Source: Granulicella sibirica
GTDB lineage: Bacteria > Acidobacteriota > Terriglobia > Terriglobales > Acidobacteriaceae
NCBI RefSeq assembly: GCF_004115155.1
Contig: NZ_RDSM01000003.1
Coordinates: forward strand, 1,087,748-1,151,747
Reading direction: 5' to 3'
DNA length: 64,000 nucleotides
Part shown: positions 8,507 through 16,995 of the stretch, piece by piece
Numbering within the stretch: position 1 is the first letter of the stretch
Layout of the letters: every line of letters begins with the position of its first letter
The notes under the pieces: model-generated
Told to the model about the DNA's origin: nothing
Database searches by the model: none
What the model saw: only the letters and a program-made list of their open reading frames with translations
Made by a program: the position numbers and the translations under genes

Positions 8507-10138
8507 ATGATTAGCGCAGGAGATCTTGTTAAGGTTCCTTTGTTTGACTGTCTCAGCGAATCTCAACGCGAGAGGCTTGCAGCGAATGTGGCGGAACTTA
8601 ATGTCGAGGCTGGTGAGTGGATCATTCGAGAGGGCGAGACTCCGTCCTTCCTGGTTCTGCTTGAAGGTGCGGTCGACGTTGAAAAGGAGTACGGCGGAGC
8701 AAGCAAGGTTAGAGGTAGTTACAAGCCCGGGGATTTTTATGGGGAAACTCCTATACTTCTGGATGCACCTACTATCGCTTCGCTCCGTGCTACCGAACCC
8801 TCTCGCTTGGTGCGGCTCGACCGTAATCAATTCAAGGAGCTGATCGATTCGTCGCCGAAGTGCACAAATCTAGTTGTGCAGACCATGACGAAGCGGTTGG
8901 CGTCCATCCGCGAATACATGCGCGAGAACAATCCTCTGCGGGTTCTTGTAGTCGGTTCTCAGTACAACGACGATTGCCGGGAGATCAGGGCGTTTCTCGC
9001 GTTGAACCGAATCCCATATGAGTGGGTTGATGGAGAGAAAGATCCCGACAGAATTCCGGTTGACAGGCCTGCCAGAGCAGGCGGCGCGTTTGTGGTTGTT
9101 GACAACTCTGTCTTTGTCCATGATCCCCTCACGGTGAGAAAAGTTGCCGATGCACTAGGCATTGCCACGAAGCCCCACAGGACTGAATACGACGTCGTTG
9201 TCATCGGTGGGGGGCCAGCGGGACTAGCGGCCGCTGTATATGGTGCGTCGGAGGGGCTGAACGTTCTATTGGTAGAGAAGAACGCAACGGGTGGTCAAGC
9301 AGGTACTTCGTCGAGGATCGAAAACTATTTGGGCTTTCCGAACGGCATCTCGGGTGACGAACTTGCCTCTCGGGCTCTCAAACAGGCGACTCGCTTTGGA
9401 GCGGATATCGTGATGACGCGCCGGGTTGAGACCTTCTCCCCGTGCGCTTCGGGATATACCGTTTCGTTGGAGGGTGATCTCAAAATCGATACAAAAGCAA
9501 TAGTCATTGCCACCGGAGTACAGTGGCGACGCCTCCAGGCGAAGGGCCTAGAGGAGTTCACTGGCAAGGGTGTCCTGTACGGTGCCGCGCGAACCGAGGC
9601 TCCAACAGTGGTTGGCAAGCATGTGTTCATTGTGGGAGGTGGCAACTCCGCTGGGCAGGCAGCCATGTTCTTTTCGAGTTACGCGAAAGCGGTAACTCTG
9701 CTGATTCGCGGTGCTGGGTTGGAATCCTCGATGTCACAGTACCTGATCGACCAGCTGGCGAGAAGAGCCAACATCAGCGTTGAGGCCAATACTCAGGTGG
9801 CAGCGGTCGGTGGAGGCGAATGTCTCTTGACGATTCAGACTACCCAGGCGGGTGTCACTCAAGAGCGCGAAGCCGGGGCTCTGTTCGTAATGATCGGCGC
9901 CAATGCCGACGCAAAGTGGCTCCCAAGGGAATTACAACGGGACTCAAAAGGTTTCATTTGTACCGGCCGGGATCTTCGGTCATTTCCTTCAGATCGTGCG
10001 CCCTATTCTCTCGAGACAAGTCTCCCCGGCGTGTTTTGCGTCGGAGACGTCCGAGCGGATTCGATCAAACGAGTGTCAAGTGCAGTAGGGGAGGGAAGCA
10101 TGGCTATTGCATTCATTCATCAGTTCCTGGCCTGTTAG
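8507..10138 (+). CDS. cNMP-binding-domain thioredoxin-reductase-like flavoprotein
   Basis: The 543-residue protein has three parts. A cyclic-nucleotide-binding fold occupies about 1-130 (GEWIIREGETPSFLVLLEGAVDVE). A thioredoxin/glutaredoxin-like linker follows (about 145-220), then an FAD/NAD(P) reductase with GGGPAGLAAAVYG near 235 and a second dinucleotide motif GGGNSAGQAA near 375. Where thioredoxin reductase carries CATC it has YGAARTEA, so the redox-active disulfide is missing, as I recall for this whole subfamily. It therefore probably passes electrons to another protein or acts like a ferredoxin/flavodoxin reductase. TTGGAGG precedes the ATG. It follows the aldehyde dehydrogenase by 63 bases in the same direction and may be co-transcribed. 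Confidence 0.85.
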   Translation: MISAGDLVKVPLFDCLSESQRERLAANVAELNVEAGEWIIREGETPSFLVLLEGAVDVEKEYGGASKVRGSYKPGDFYGETPILLDAPTIASLRATEPSRLVRLDRNQFKELIDSSPKCTNLVVQTMTKRLASIREYMRENNPLRVLVVGSQYNDDCREIRAFLALNRIPYEWVDGEKDPDRIPVDRPARAGGAFVVVDNSVFVHDPLTVRKVADALGIATKPHRTEYDVVVIGGGPAGLAAAVYGASEGLNVLLVEKNATGGQAGTSSRIENYLGFPNGISGDELASRALKQATRFGADIVMTRRVETFSPCASGYTVSLEGDLKIDTKAIVIATGVQWRRLQAKGLEEFTGKGVLYGAARTEAPTVVGKHVFIVGGGNSAGQAAMFFSSYAKAVTLLIRGAGLESSMSQYLIDQLARRANISVEANTQVAAVGGGECLLTIQTTQAGVTQEREAGALFVMIGANADAKWLPRELQRDSKGFICTGRDLRSFPSDRAPYSLETSLPGVFCVGDVRADSIKRVSSAVGEGSMAIAFIHQFLAC

Positions 10139-10226
10139 ATGTTCATTGGGATTTGAGGGAAAACAAATTAGCAAAAGAGGGACGTCTTCAGTGCGATGCT
10201 TTGCCGTTAGCTCGGACAGATCGTAG

Positions 10227-10574
10227 TTGCACTGGCTCTCTTCGTCTTATGGGTGTCTGCCGCGTGCCATCTCGCTCTCTCGTAGAAGGCATGAAGCCTT
10301 CAAAACTACATTCGGGGTTTCCGCCCATCATTGGGTCTTAGATAAACGTATCGAGCACGCGAAGGTCCTGATGAGTCACTCGATGCTCCCTTTGCCGGAC
10401 GTGGCTTACCAAACGGGATTCTCGAGCCAGTCGACTCTCACACGGGCGTTCCAACGACGCGTCGGGGAGAGCCCAGGTCAGTGGCGGAGGAACGCCGGGC
10501 CACTATCTGGCCCGACCATGTCGCTCTCATCAGTCCCTATGCAGCACGGTAGTCGTCATACAAGAACGGTTTAG
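10227..10574 (+). pseudogene. Remnant of an AraC-family regulator (C-terminal HTH only)
   Basis: Residues from about 18 on match the second half of an AraC/XylS DNA-binding domain (FKTTFGVSAHHWVLDKRIEHAKVL, then DVAYQTGFSSQSTLTRAF and the closing motif VGESPGQWRR). The first HTH helix and the whole effector domain are absent, and the preceding reading frame does not supply them. The piece upstream of residue 18 looks out of register. It is best read as a truncated or frameshifted regulator, perhaps once controlling the NQO-like or DJ-1 gene to the right. Confidence 0.65.
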
Positions 10575-10622
10575 CCCAATACCCGGCGGCCTCCTGTCGA
10601 TCTCTACGCCAACTCTCTCAAC

Positions 10623-11489
10623 CTAGGGTTTCTCTATGTCACGTGATGTGGGCGGTATGTGGCGAGGTGTGTAGTCCCCGGATACACCTAACCACGTGTT
10701 CGATATGAAAGCGGGATGGTGTTGATGAAGTGCGTGCCCACGCATCTCCGGGTTGATATGTGATTTCAGAACCTGAACATCGTCGTAGTCTCCGCCATTT
10801 TGCATAATGAACGGGATTGGATCCGCGTCCGCCATGTTGAGCACTCGCTCCAGGTAGTGCTCTGTCAGCGCCTCTACTGTTGACGGATCGACCCTGCCAA
10901 CTTCATAGAAGATTGTGGGCGGAACAACATCAAATCCAGGGTAGTACAGGACACCATGATGAATCGGCCACAACAGATCATCGATGCTCCCATTAACTCC
11001 GCGGGGACCATAGTGAGCCATCCGACCGCCCACCATCATCGCGACCATGGCACGTTTGCCTTTCATGATTCCTTCACCAAACCGGTCTCCCCAATGGCCG
11101 CCGCCATGCTTGCCCCGGCCATAGGCGAAGCCGAAAGCATACACCCGGTCGAACCACCCTTTGAGGATTGCCGGCATACCATACCACCAAAGAGGAAACT
11201 GTAGGATCACGGCATCGGCCCACAGTAGTTTCCTTTGCTCCTCCGTAATATCAGAAGACTGTTTCCCTTCTGCGTAAGCCTCTCGAGACGCCTTCGAGTA
11301 ATAGAGAGTCTCGTTTGGATCGTTCTCAGGAAAGTCGTCTCTGTCTGCCACAGCTTTCCAGCCCATGGCATATAAATCGGAAACAATCACTTCATGACCA
11401 GCAGCCTCAAGCGACTCAACCGCACGGTCCTTCAGGTAGCCGGAGAATGATTTTGGTTCGGGGTGGGCATAGACGATCAGGTAATTCAT
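10623..11489 (-). CDS. NAD(P)H-dependent flavoprotein (NQO/MdaB/KefF-like)
   Basis: The 288-residue product opens with the flavodoxin-like FMN/FAD-binding strand MNYLIVYAHPEPKSFSG and has the family hallmark FPLWWYGMPAILKGWFDRV, which lines the flavin site of quinone reductases. The fold is normally 190-280 residues; the extra C-terminal part (after about 210) is a short extension. It should carry out two-electron reduction of quinones, avoiding semiquinone radicals. AAGGAG ends 5 bases before the ATG at 11489, which decides against the ATG at 11504. It is transcribed towards the AraC remnant. Confidence 0.85.
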   Translation of the reverse strand: MNYLIVYAHPEPKSFSGYLKDRAVESLEAAGHEVIVSDLYAMGWKAVADRDDFPENDPNETLYYSKASREAYAEGKQSSDITEEQRKLLWADAVILQFPLWWYGMPAILKGWFDRVYAFGFAYGRGKHGGGHWGDRFGEGIMKGKRAMVAMMVGGRMAHYGPRGVNGSIDDLLWPIHHGVLYYPGFDVVPPTIFYEVGRVDPSTVEALTEHYLERVLNMADADPIPFIMQNGGDYDDVQVLKSHINPEMRGHALHQHHPAFISNTWLGVSGDYTPRHIPPTSRDIEKP

Positions 11490-11594
11490 CGCGGCTCCTT
11501 GCATTGCGCGTCGAGTGGTTGGGGTGCGACTTCAAGGGCGGTGGGGCATCGTGCATGAGAGCACACGATGCCGTTTCAGCATTGAGCTGCGGGC

Positions 11595-12284
11595 TCACTT
11601 CGCGATGTGTACGGGATTGTGTCCTGTCAAGAGGTGATGAAAGGCTAAAGTGTATTCCGAAGCAGATTGCTGATTCTGTCCCGTAATCATTCTGCCGTCT
11701 ACCTGGACCCGAACACCCCATGGCTCCACATGGCTGAACGTGGCGCCAACCTTCTCTAACACCGGTTGAGGATAGTTCGGAATGAAGTCTTTGCCGTAGA
11801 GCTTTTCCGCCTCCAAATCCTCCGCCAGCGAGAATCCCGTGACCTGGCGCCCGTTGATTCGGTTTGGGGTGTTGCCAAGAGCAATCACTCCGTGACAGAT
11901 GGCGCCCACAAGCTGGCCCTTTGCGAAGAAGTGTTCGAGTACGCGGCCTACTTGTTCACTCGGGAAGAGATCTACTGCAGCACCGATCCCACCAACTACG
12001 TGAACAGCGTCATACGCGTCCAAATCGAGAGACGAAAGAGTCAGTGTGTTCTCCACTTTGGCTACCAAGGTCTTGTCGGAGAGGAATCCCTTGCTCATGA
12101 GATCATTCGGCTCCCACGACTTCGCAAAGTATGGATCGCTCTCCGCCGCCTTCGTGGTGGCTCCTCCTTTCAGGCTAGCAATGTCTATATCGATGCCGCG
12201 TTCGCTAAGAAGAAAGTAGGGATGGGTGAGTTCAGAGAGCCAGTAGCCAAGTCTTGCGTTGGTAATGATGAAGAGGACTTTCAT
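11595..12284 (-). CDS. DJ-1/PfpI-family protein, copy 1
   Basis: The 229-residue protein is a type 1 glutamine-amidotransferase-like member of the DJ-1/PfpI superfamily (MKVLFIITNARLGYWLSELTHPYF). The nucleophile-elbow Cys lies in VGAICHGVIAL; a Glu near the N-terminus and His beside the Cys complete the usual site. Relatives include the Hsp31-type glyoxalase/chaperones that remove methylglyoxal damage. GGAG lies 7 bases before the ATG at 12284. An open extension to 12479 is not part of the gene: it is the relic of a reductase described separately. A paralogue is encoded at 13587-14273 on the other strand, with the SDR between them. Confidence 0.82.
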   Translation of the reverse strand: MKVLFIITNARLGYWLSELTHPYFLLSERGIDIDIASLKGGATTKAAESDPYFAKSWEPNDLMSKGFLSDKTLVAKVENTLTLSSLDLDAYDAVHVVGGIGAAVDLFPSEQVGRVLEHFFAKGQLVGAICHGVIALGNTPNRINGRQVTGFSLAEDLEAEKLYGKDFIPNYPQPVLEKVGATFSHVEPWGVRVQVDGRMITGQNQQSASEYTLAFHHLLTGHNPVHIAK

Positions 12285-12339
12285 GATTTCTCCTGTGTCT
12301 GTTGATTGATTGTTTGGCATGGACAAAAGGCTTCGCTTG

Positions 12340-12545
12340 CTAGGACGACGCCGTCCAGGGCTCGAGAACAACCTTGCCCGTCGTCTTGCGGCGTTCAGGA
12401 AGACCATGGGCCTCGACCACTTTGACAGCCTTCCGTTCAATACGTGGTCGACGATCTCCTCCAGGCCCTGCCGGATCATCTCAGGTCGCTGAAAATACCC
12501 TCCGATATAGAAGCCGACGATCGACTGGTTGGCACCACAACGTTT
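12340..12545 (-). pseudogene. Relic of a zinc-type quinone oxidoreductase (MDR) C-terminus
   Basis: Reading the minus strand, NQSIVGFYIGGYFQRPEMI and GLEEIVDHVLNGRL are followed, one frame over, by KVVEAHGLPERRKTTGKVVL and a stop at 12340-12342. Together they are the last 65 or so residues of a medium-chain reductase, ending in the usual TGKVVL. The gene is cut at its 5' side near 12545 and has a frameshift near 12436. It is thus a decaying fragment lying upstream of the DJ-1 gene, evidence that this cluster once carried another reductase. Confidence 0.7.
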
Positions 12546-12625
12546 TGGTCGTTATGTTTTGTCCCATGCCTATCTGTCTCTGCGTCACATCTGACTTTTA
12601 ATCGGAAGCAGTCGGAGGCCGCCCG

Positions 12626-13372
12626 CTACTCTCCGCCCGCTACCAGAATCAGTTCACCGCTGATCCAGCGGGCGTCCTCTGAGGCGAGGAACACGACTGG
12701 AAGGGCCACATCGTCGGGCTCTCCCATGCGGCCCAGCGGAGTCAGCGCGACGTAGTGCTTCTGCATCGGACTGTCCGCGAGGCCGCCGGCAATGAAGCCC
12801 TCGGTCGTGATCACTCCCGGATTCAAGGAATTGACCCGGATCTTACGGGGTCCGAGTTCCTTTGAGAGGACCTTCGTGATCGCATCAACGGCAGCCTTAC
12901 TTGCGGAAGAAATGATGGAGTTGGCGGGGGCCACCGAGTTGACGCGAGAGCCGATGTTGATGATGCTTCCTCCTTCCTTTGGAAAGTAGGGGAGGGCAGC
13001 CTTCGTCGTGAGAATTAGGCCCAGGACATTGAGGTTGTGTTCGTGATGGTACTTTTCGGCGGTGAACTGCTCGATGGGGCCGAACGCGTACACTCCGGCG
13101 TTGTTGACCAAAATATCGACCCTGCCGTAGACCTCTTTTGTCTTTTCGAACAGTTTGGCGATCTCCGGTTCATTCGAAACGTCAGCGCCCACTGCTATTG
13201 CTTGACCGCCAGCGGCCAAAATGGAAGACACAACCTCGTCGGCGCCTTCCTTGCTCGTGTGATAGTTCACCACGACCGAAGCTCCTTCGGCTGCTAAGCA
13301 TCTGGCGGAAGCTGCACCAATTCCTTTTGACGCTCCTGTAACAACGGCGATCTTGCCTTCCAGCTTCCTCAT
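12626..13372 (-). CDS. SDR-family protein lacking the catalytic tyrosine
   Basis: The 248-residue protein resembles 3-oxoacyl-ACP reductase-like SDRs: cofactor motif TGASKGIGAAS, NNAG, GSRVNS with the active-site Ser, and the closing VFLASEDARWISGELILVAGG. The YxxxK motif is altered: the sequence reads IISSASKAAV, so the residue four before the Lys is Ser (codon TCT) where relatives have Tyr. One base change (TAT to TCT) would do this. The enzyme may be inactive or may work differently. ATG codons at 13390 and 13372 are both possible; 13372 gives the usual N-terminus. It diverges from the DJ-1 copy 2 gene across a palindrome-containing promoter. Confidence 0.85.
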   Translation of the reverse strand: MRKLEGKIAVVTGASKGIGAASARCLAAEGASVVVNYHTSKEGADEVVSSILAAGGQAIAVGADVSNEPEIAKLFEKTKEVYGRVDILVNNAGVYAFGPIEQFTAEKYHHEHNLNVLGLILTTKAALPYFPKEGGSIINIGSRVNSVAPANSIISSASKAAVDAITKVLSKELGPRKIRVNSLNPGVITTEGFIAGGLADSPMQKHYVALTPLGRMGEPDDVALPVVFLASEDARWISGELILVAGGE

Positions 13373-13482
13373 TGTTGTAGTGCCTTCCATTGTTGAAGTA
13401 TGTAGTCTAGCGATCTGATGCGCGTGGCCGGGCAACGATTTCGGAAAACGTTCCACCAGGGGAAATAAGAAAAGTGCGCTTC

Positions 13483-13517
13483 TTGACAATGCAGGCGCAT
13501 GTCTTCAATATATGAAG
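13483..13517. promoter_or_regulatory. Promoter with palindromic operator, copy 4
   Basis: TTGACA (13483-13488) is followed 14 bases later by CTTCA-ATATA-TGAAG (13503-13517); AATATA (13507-13512), inside the palindrome, is the -10 candidate at 18-base spacing. It lies between the divergent SDR and DJ-1 genes, 69 bases before the latter. Confidence 0.65.
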
Positions 13518-13586
13518 CTGCATTATCTCTTGTGCTTAGGCGCTAGGGATCAATGCGTGATGGCATTCGAGGCGACTGGAGAAGAC

Positions 13587-14273
13587 ATGAGGATTTTGGC
13601 CATTTCAACGAGTGTGGCGCAGGGGCTGTGGCTTGCCGAACTCACTCATCCTTACTGGCATTTCATCGAGCGGCACATGGAAGTGGATATCGCCAGCCCG
13701 AAGGGTGGAAAGTTGAGCATCCTGAACCTTAGCGATCCATACGATCCCAACTCCCAGGAAGCCGAGGATATCGTCAGCAAGGGTTTCTTGTCGGATAAGG
13801 CACTCGTCTACAAGATGGAGACGACGATACCTTTGGCCGAATTGGATTTGACCCGTTATGACGGTGTTCACATCGCAGGCGGTGGAGGAGCAGCCGTCGA
13901 TCTCTTTCCGAGTTCTGAGATGACGGTGGTCCTCGAGCATTTCTTCTCAAGGGGAAAGGTAGTCGGAGCGATATGCCATGGGGCGATTTCGCTTGCGAAC
14001 ACGCCGGATCGGATCCGAGGCCGTCACGTTACAGGCTTTTCTTTGGAGGAAGATCAGGAGTTGGAGAAATCCTTCGGGAAAGACTTCCTTCCGAACTATC
14101 CCCAGCCGACGTTGGAGAAGGCGGGTGCCATCTTCTCCTGTGCGGCCCCGAAGGGTCTTCGGGTCGTTATCGACGGGAGATTGATTACGGGACAGAGTCA
14201 ATTCTCTGCCTCCGAATATGCTTTGCAATTCATCGGCCTACTCACGGGTACAAGTCCGGTGGTTGTCGTATAG
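13587..14273 (+). CDS. DJ-1/PfpI-family protein, copy 2
   Basis: The 228-residue protein is a paralogue of the one at 11595-12284, sharing WLAELTHPYW, VDIASPKGG, GFLSDKALV and the nucleophile elbow GAICHGAISLANT. It should likewise act on glyoxals or as a stress chaperone in the cytosol. The frame is open from 13512, but GGAGAAGAC directly before the ATG at 13587 and the conserved start (MRILAISTSVAQG) fix the start there. It is the first gene of a rightward set with ydeP and a quinone reductase, behind palindrome copy 4. A strong hairpin after the gene may limit read-through. Confidence 0.82.
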   Translation: MRILAISTSVAQGLWLAELTHPYWHFIERHMEVDIASPKGGKLSILNLSDPYDPNSQEAEDIVSKGFLSDKALVYKMETTIPLAELDLTRYDGVHIAGGGGAAVDLFPSSEMTVVLEHFFSRGKVVGAICHGAISLANTPDRIRGRHVTGFSLEEDQELEKSFGKDFLPNYPQPTLEKAGAIFSCAAPKGLRVVIDGRLITGQSQFSASEYALQFIGLLTGTSPVVVV

Positions 14274-14303
14274 GCGACTAAGCAAGACTCTATGGATTAC
14301 TTC

Positions 14304-14327
14304 GAGCAGGACGGATCTGTCCTGCTC
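14304..14327 (+). terminator. Hairpin between the DJ-1 and YdeP genes
   Basis: GAGCAGGAC (14304-14312) and GTCCTGCTC (14319-14327) form a perfect 9-bp stem with a 6-base loop, followed by ATTTCG. The T-tract is short, so it may be a partial terminator or an RNA-stability element within an operon. Confidence 0.5.
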
Positions 14328-14424
14328 ATTTCGAACAAATTGAACCGGCCGCACGTAAGCGCGGATTACCCGACAGGCGAACTGATTCGAGCAATCGTTC
14401 AATTCGTAAGGGACGGGAGGGTAC

Positions 14425-16995
14425 GTGTCCAAGGAATTAGAAACAAGCGTCATCCAAGGCGATGAACAAAGCCGGGATGGGCACTACCGACCCAAAGAGA
14501 GTTTGCGGCAGCAGAGCGCGAGTGGTAAAGCGAGGAGTGAGATTGCGGATGCATCCTTTGACGCTCTGGCAGTTGGCGCGCAAAACCCAATCGAGCTCGA
14601 AGGGACCAAAATAGGCAAAGCCTATCAAGAGGCGGCCGGGATTCCAGCCGTTTTGAACACGGCGAAGTATGGAATTGGAGAGATGGGGGCGTTCGCAGCA
14701 GCCCGGACACTGCTCAAAATCAATCAAGCTTCAGGATTTGATTGCCAGAGCTGCGCTTGGCCTAGCCCTGACGTGAAGAGAAAGATCTTTGAGTTCTGTG
14801 AAAACGGAGTGAAGGCCTTATCGGACGAACTCACTACCAAGAGGGTCGATCGGTATTTCTTCCGCGAACACTCCATCGAGCAACTGGCAGCGCGTTCCGA
14901 CTATTGGTTGAACAAGCAAGGCCGGCTTACCGAACCCATGTTCCGCAGAGCTGGTGCAACCCACTACGAGGCGATCTCTTGGGATGACGCATTCCAGGTT
15001 CTTTCGAAGGAGCTCAACTCCCTGGAATCCCCAAACCAGGCCGCTTTTTACACCTCCGGCAAGACGACAAACGAGCCAGCCTTCTTGCTTCAGCTCTTCG
15101 CAAGGCAATTCGGTACTAACAACCTTCCGGATTGTTCCAATATGTGCCACGAGTCTTCGGGCGTTTCAATGGTGGAAAGTCTCGGCATTGGAAAGGGAAC
15201 TGTCACCCTGGAGGACTTCGAGCACTGTGATCTCATCTTGGTTCTCGGTAACAACCCGGGGACAAATCATCCCAGGATGTTGACCTCGCTTGAAGAGGCG
15301 AAGCGCAAGGGGGCCAAGATTATTGCTGTCAACCCCCTGCCGGAGACGGGTTTGATGCGCGTGGTCAACCCTAACCCACAGGACTATCCGAATCTGCTGA
15401 AATTCCCGTTCAAGATCCTGGGTGACGGCGCTGCTCTGGCTGATCTGCATCTTCCGGTGCGGATTAATGGGGACGTTGCGGCAATAAAGGCCATCCTGAA
15501 GTTTCTCTTCGAGGAGGAGCGCGCGGGGCGCCAATCCGGCATCGACCACAAGTTCGTGGAGAAATATACAGAGCACTACGAAGCTGTACGGGAAGACGCA
15601 GAACTGGCGTCTTGGGACATGTTGCTCGAGTCCAGCGGCCTGACGATGGAAGAAGTCCGAGAGGCTGGTCGCCTCTGTGCTGAATCGAAAGGGACGATCT
15701 GTTGTTGGGCTACAGGCCTAACCCAGCAGCCCAATGGGGTCGACAACGTCGCTATGGTGGTAAACCTTCTCCTTGTCGGAGGGCATCTGGGAAGGCCAGG
15801 AGCCGGGACATGTTGCGTGCGTGGGCACTCCAATGTGCAGGGTGATCGAACCATGGGTGTTTGGGAAAGGCCTACCCAGGCGTTCTTGGATGCTCTCGCA
15901 AAAGAGTTCTCCTTCACTCCTCCCTCGAAGTGGGGGCTCGACACAGTCGAGACGCTTCACGCGATGCACGACGGAGATGTGAGGGTTTTTTTTGCAGTCA
16001 GTGGGAACTTTCTATCCAATACGCCGGATACGGCCTATGCTGCTCATGCGATCACGCGATGCCGGTTGACAGCCCACGTCTCGACGAAGCTCAACCGTTC
16101 GCACCTCATCACCGGTGAGCAGGCCCTCATCCTGCCTTGTTTAGGGCGAGCCGAGAGGGACATTCAGATCTCAGGGATACAGTTTGTCACCACCGAAGAC
16201 TCCATGGGAATTGTCAACGCCTCAACGGGGAAAGAAATACCAGCGTCCGTCCATCTGTTGAGCGATGTCGCGATCGTTGCCCGTTTGGCCGATGCCACTC
16301 TGGGGACGGACGGACCCGTTCGTTGGCTTGCATTTGAACAGGACTACTCCCTGATCCGTGATTCGATTTCACGAGTGATCCCCGGGTTCGAGAACTTCAA
16401 CGAACGCATTGTCAAGGAACGTCATTTATATCTGCCCAACGCTGCTCGCGAACTCATCTTCAAGACGGAGTCCGCAAAAGCGCAGTTCACTGTGTGTCCC
16501 GTTCCGGACGACTCGCTAGATCCCGACCAATTGATCCTTATGACGATGCGGAGCCACGACCAATACAATTCGACGATTTATGGCCTCAATGACCGGTATC
16601 GCGGCGTCTATGGCGGAAGGCGTGTGATCTTTCTCAACCCCTCCGATATGGAACGTCGCCATCTGCAGGCAGGTGACCTCGTGGATATTCACTCCCACTT
16701 TGAAGGTGAGTTGCGGAAAGCAGAGGCGTTTGCGGTCGTTCCGTACACGATTCCTCCCAAGTGCGCTGCCGCTTATTATCCCGAGACAAACGTTCTGGTT
16801 CCCATTCGAAGCGTGGCGGCTAAGAGCAATCAGCCTGCATATAAGAGGATTGTGATTTCACTTCACCCATCCCGACATACAGAACGGGTTGATCTGTCCG
16901 CTTCTGGGATCCACGCCAACTTGACACGTCCTGTTCCTGCATGGAGCACCGCTCAGCGACGGACTCGGAATGAGTACTTGAAGGAGCTTACTTGA
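14425..16995 (+). CDS. ydeP: FdhF/YdeP-family molybdopterin oxidoreductase
   Basis: This 856-residue protein belongs to the molybdopterin oxidoreductase superfamily, YdeP branch. It has the N-terminal GFDCQSCAWPSPD motif with a close Cys pair, FYTSGKTTNEPAFLLQLFAR, the pterin-binding phrase LGNNPGTNHPRML, and PGAGTCCVRGHSNVQGDRTMG. A C-terminal molydopterin-dinucleotide domain follows (MTMRSHDQYNSTIYGLNDR). YdeP in Escherichia coli is linked to acid resistance; the substrate is unknown. It is longer than usual (about 760) because of an N-terminal extension of some 80 residues. GTG at 14425 follows GGGAGG and is the start. The next gene overlaps its stop by 4 bases. Confidence 0.85.
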   Translation: MSKELETSVIQGDEQSRDGHYRPKESLRQQSASGKARSEIADASFDALAVGAQNPIELEGTKIGKAYQEAAGIPAVLNTAKYGIGEMGAFAAARTLLKINQASGFDCQSCAWPSPDVKRKIFEFCENGVKALSDELTTKRVDRYFFREHSIEQLAARSDYWLNKQGRLTEPMFRRAGATHYEAISWDDAFQVLSKELNSLESPNQAAFYTSGKTTNEPAFLLQLFARQFGTNNLPDCSNMCHESSGVSMVESLGIGKGTVTLEDFEHCDLILVLGNNPGTNHPRMLTSLEEAKRKGAKIIAVNPLPETGLMRVVNPNPQDYPNLLKFPFKILGDGAALADLHLPVRINGDVAAIKAILKFLFEEERAGRQSGIDHKFVEKYTEHYEAVREDAELASWDMLLESSGLTMEEVREAGRLCAESKGTICCWATGLTQQPNGVDNVAMVVNLLLVGGHLGRPGAGTCCVRGHSNVQGDRTMGVWERPTQAFLDALAKEFSFTPPSKWGLDTVETLHAMHDGDVRVFFAVSGNFLSNTPDTAYAAHAITRCRLTAHVSTKLNRSHLITGEQALILPCLGRAERDIQISGIQFVTTEDSMGIVNASTGKEIPASVHLLSDVAIVARLADATLGTDGPVRWLAFEQDYSLIRDSISRVIPGFENFNERIVKERHLYLPNAARELIFKTESAKAQFTVCPVPDDSLDPDQLILMTMRSHDQYNSTIYGLNDRYRGVYGGRRVIFLNPSDMERRHLQAGDLVDIHSHFEGELRKAEAFAVVPYTIPPKCAAAYYPETNVLVPIRSVAAKSNQPAYKRIVISLHPSRHTERVDLSASGIHANLTRPVPAWSTAQRRTRNEYLKELT

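Noticed and set aside
8507..10138. Missing CxxC in the thioredoxin-reductase-like protein as a novel loss
   Set aside because: From memory, relatives with an N-terminal cNMP-binding domain commonly lack this motif, so it is a family trait and not a local oddity.
12285..12479. N-terminal extension of the first DJ-1 gene
   Set aside because: It reads out-of-frame relic sequence of an MDR reductase; the ribosome site and family start are at 12284.
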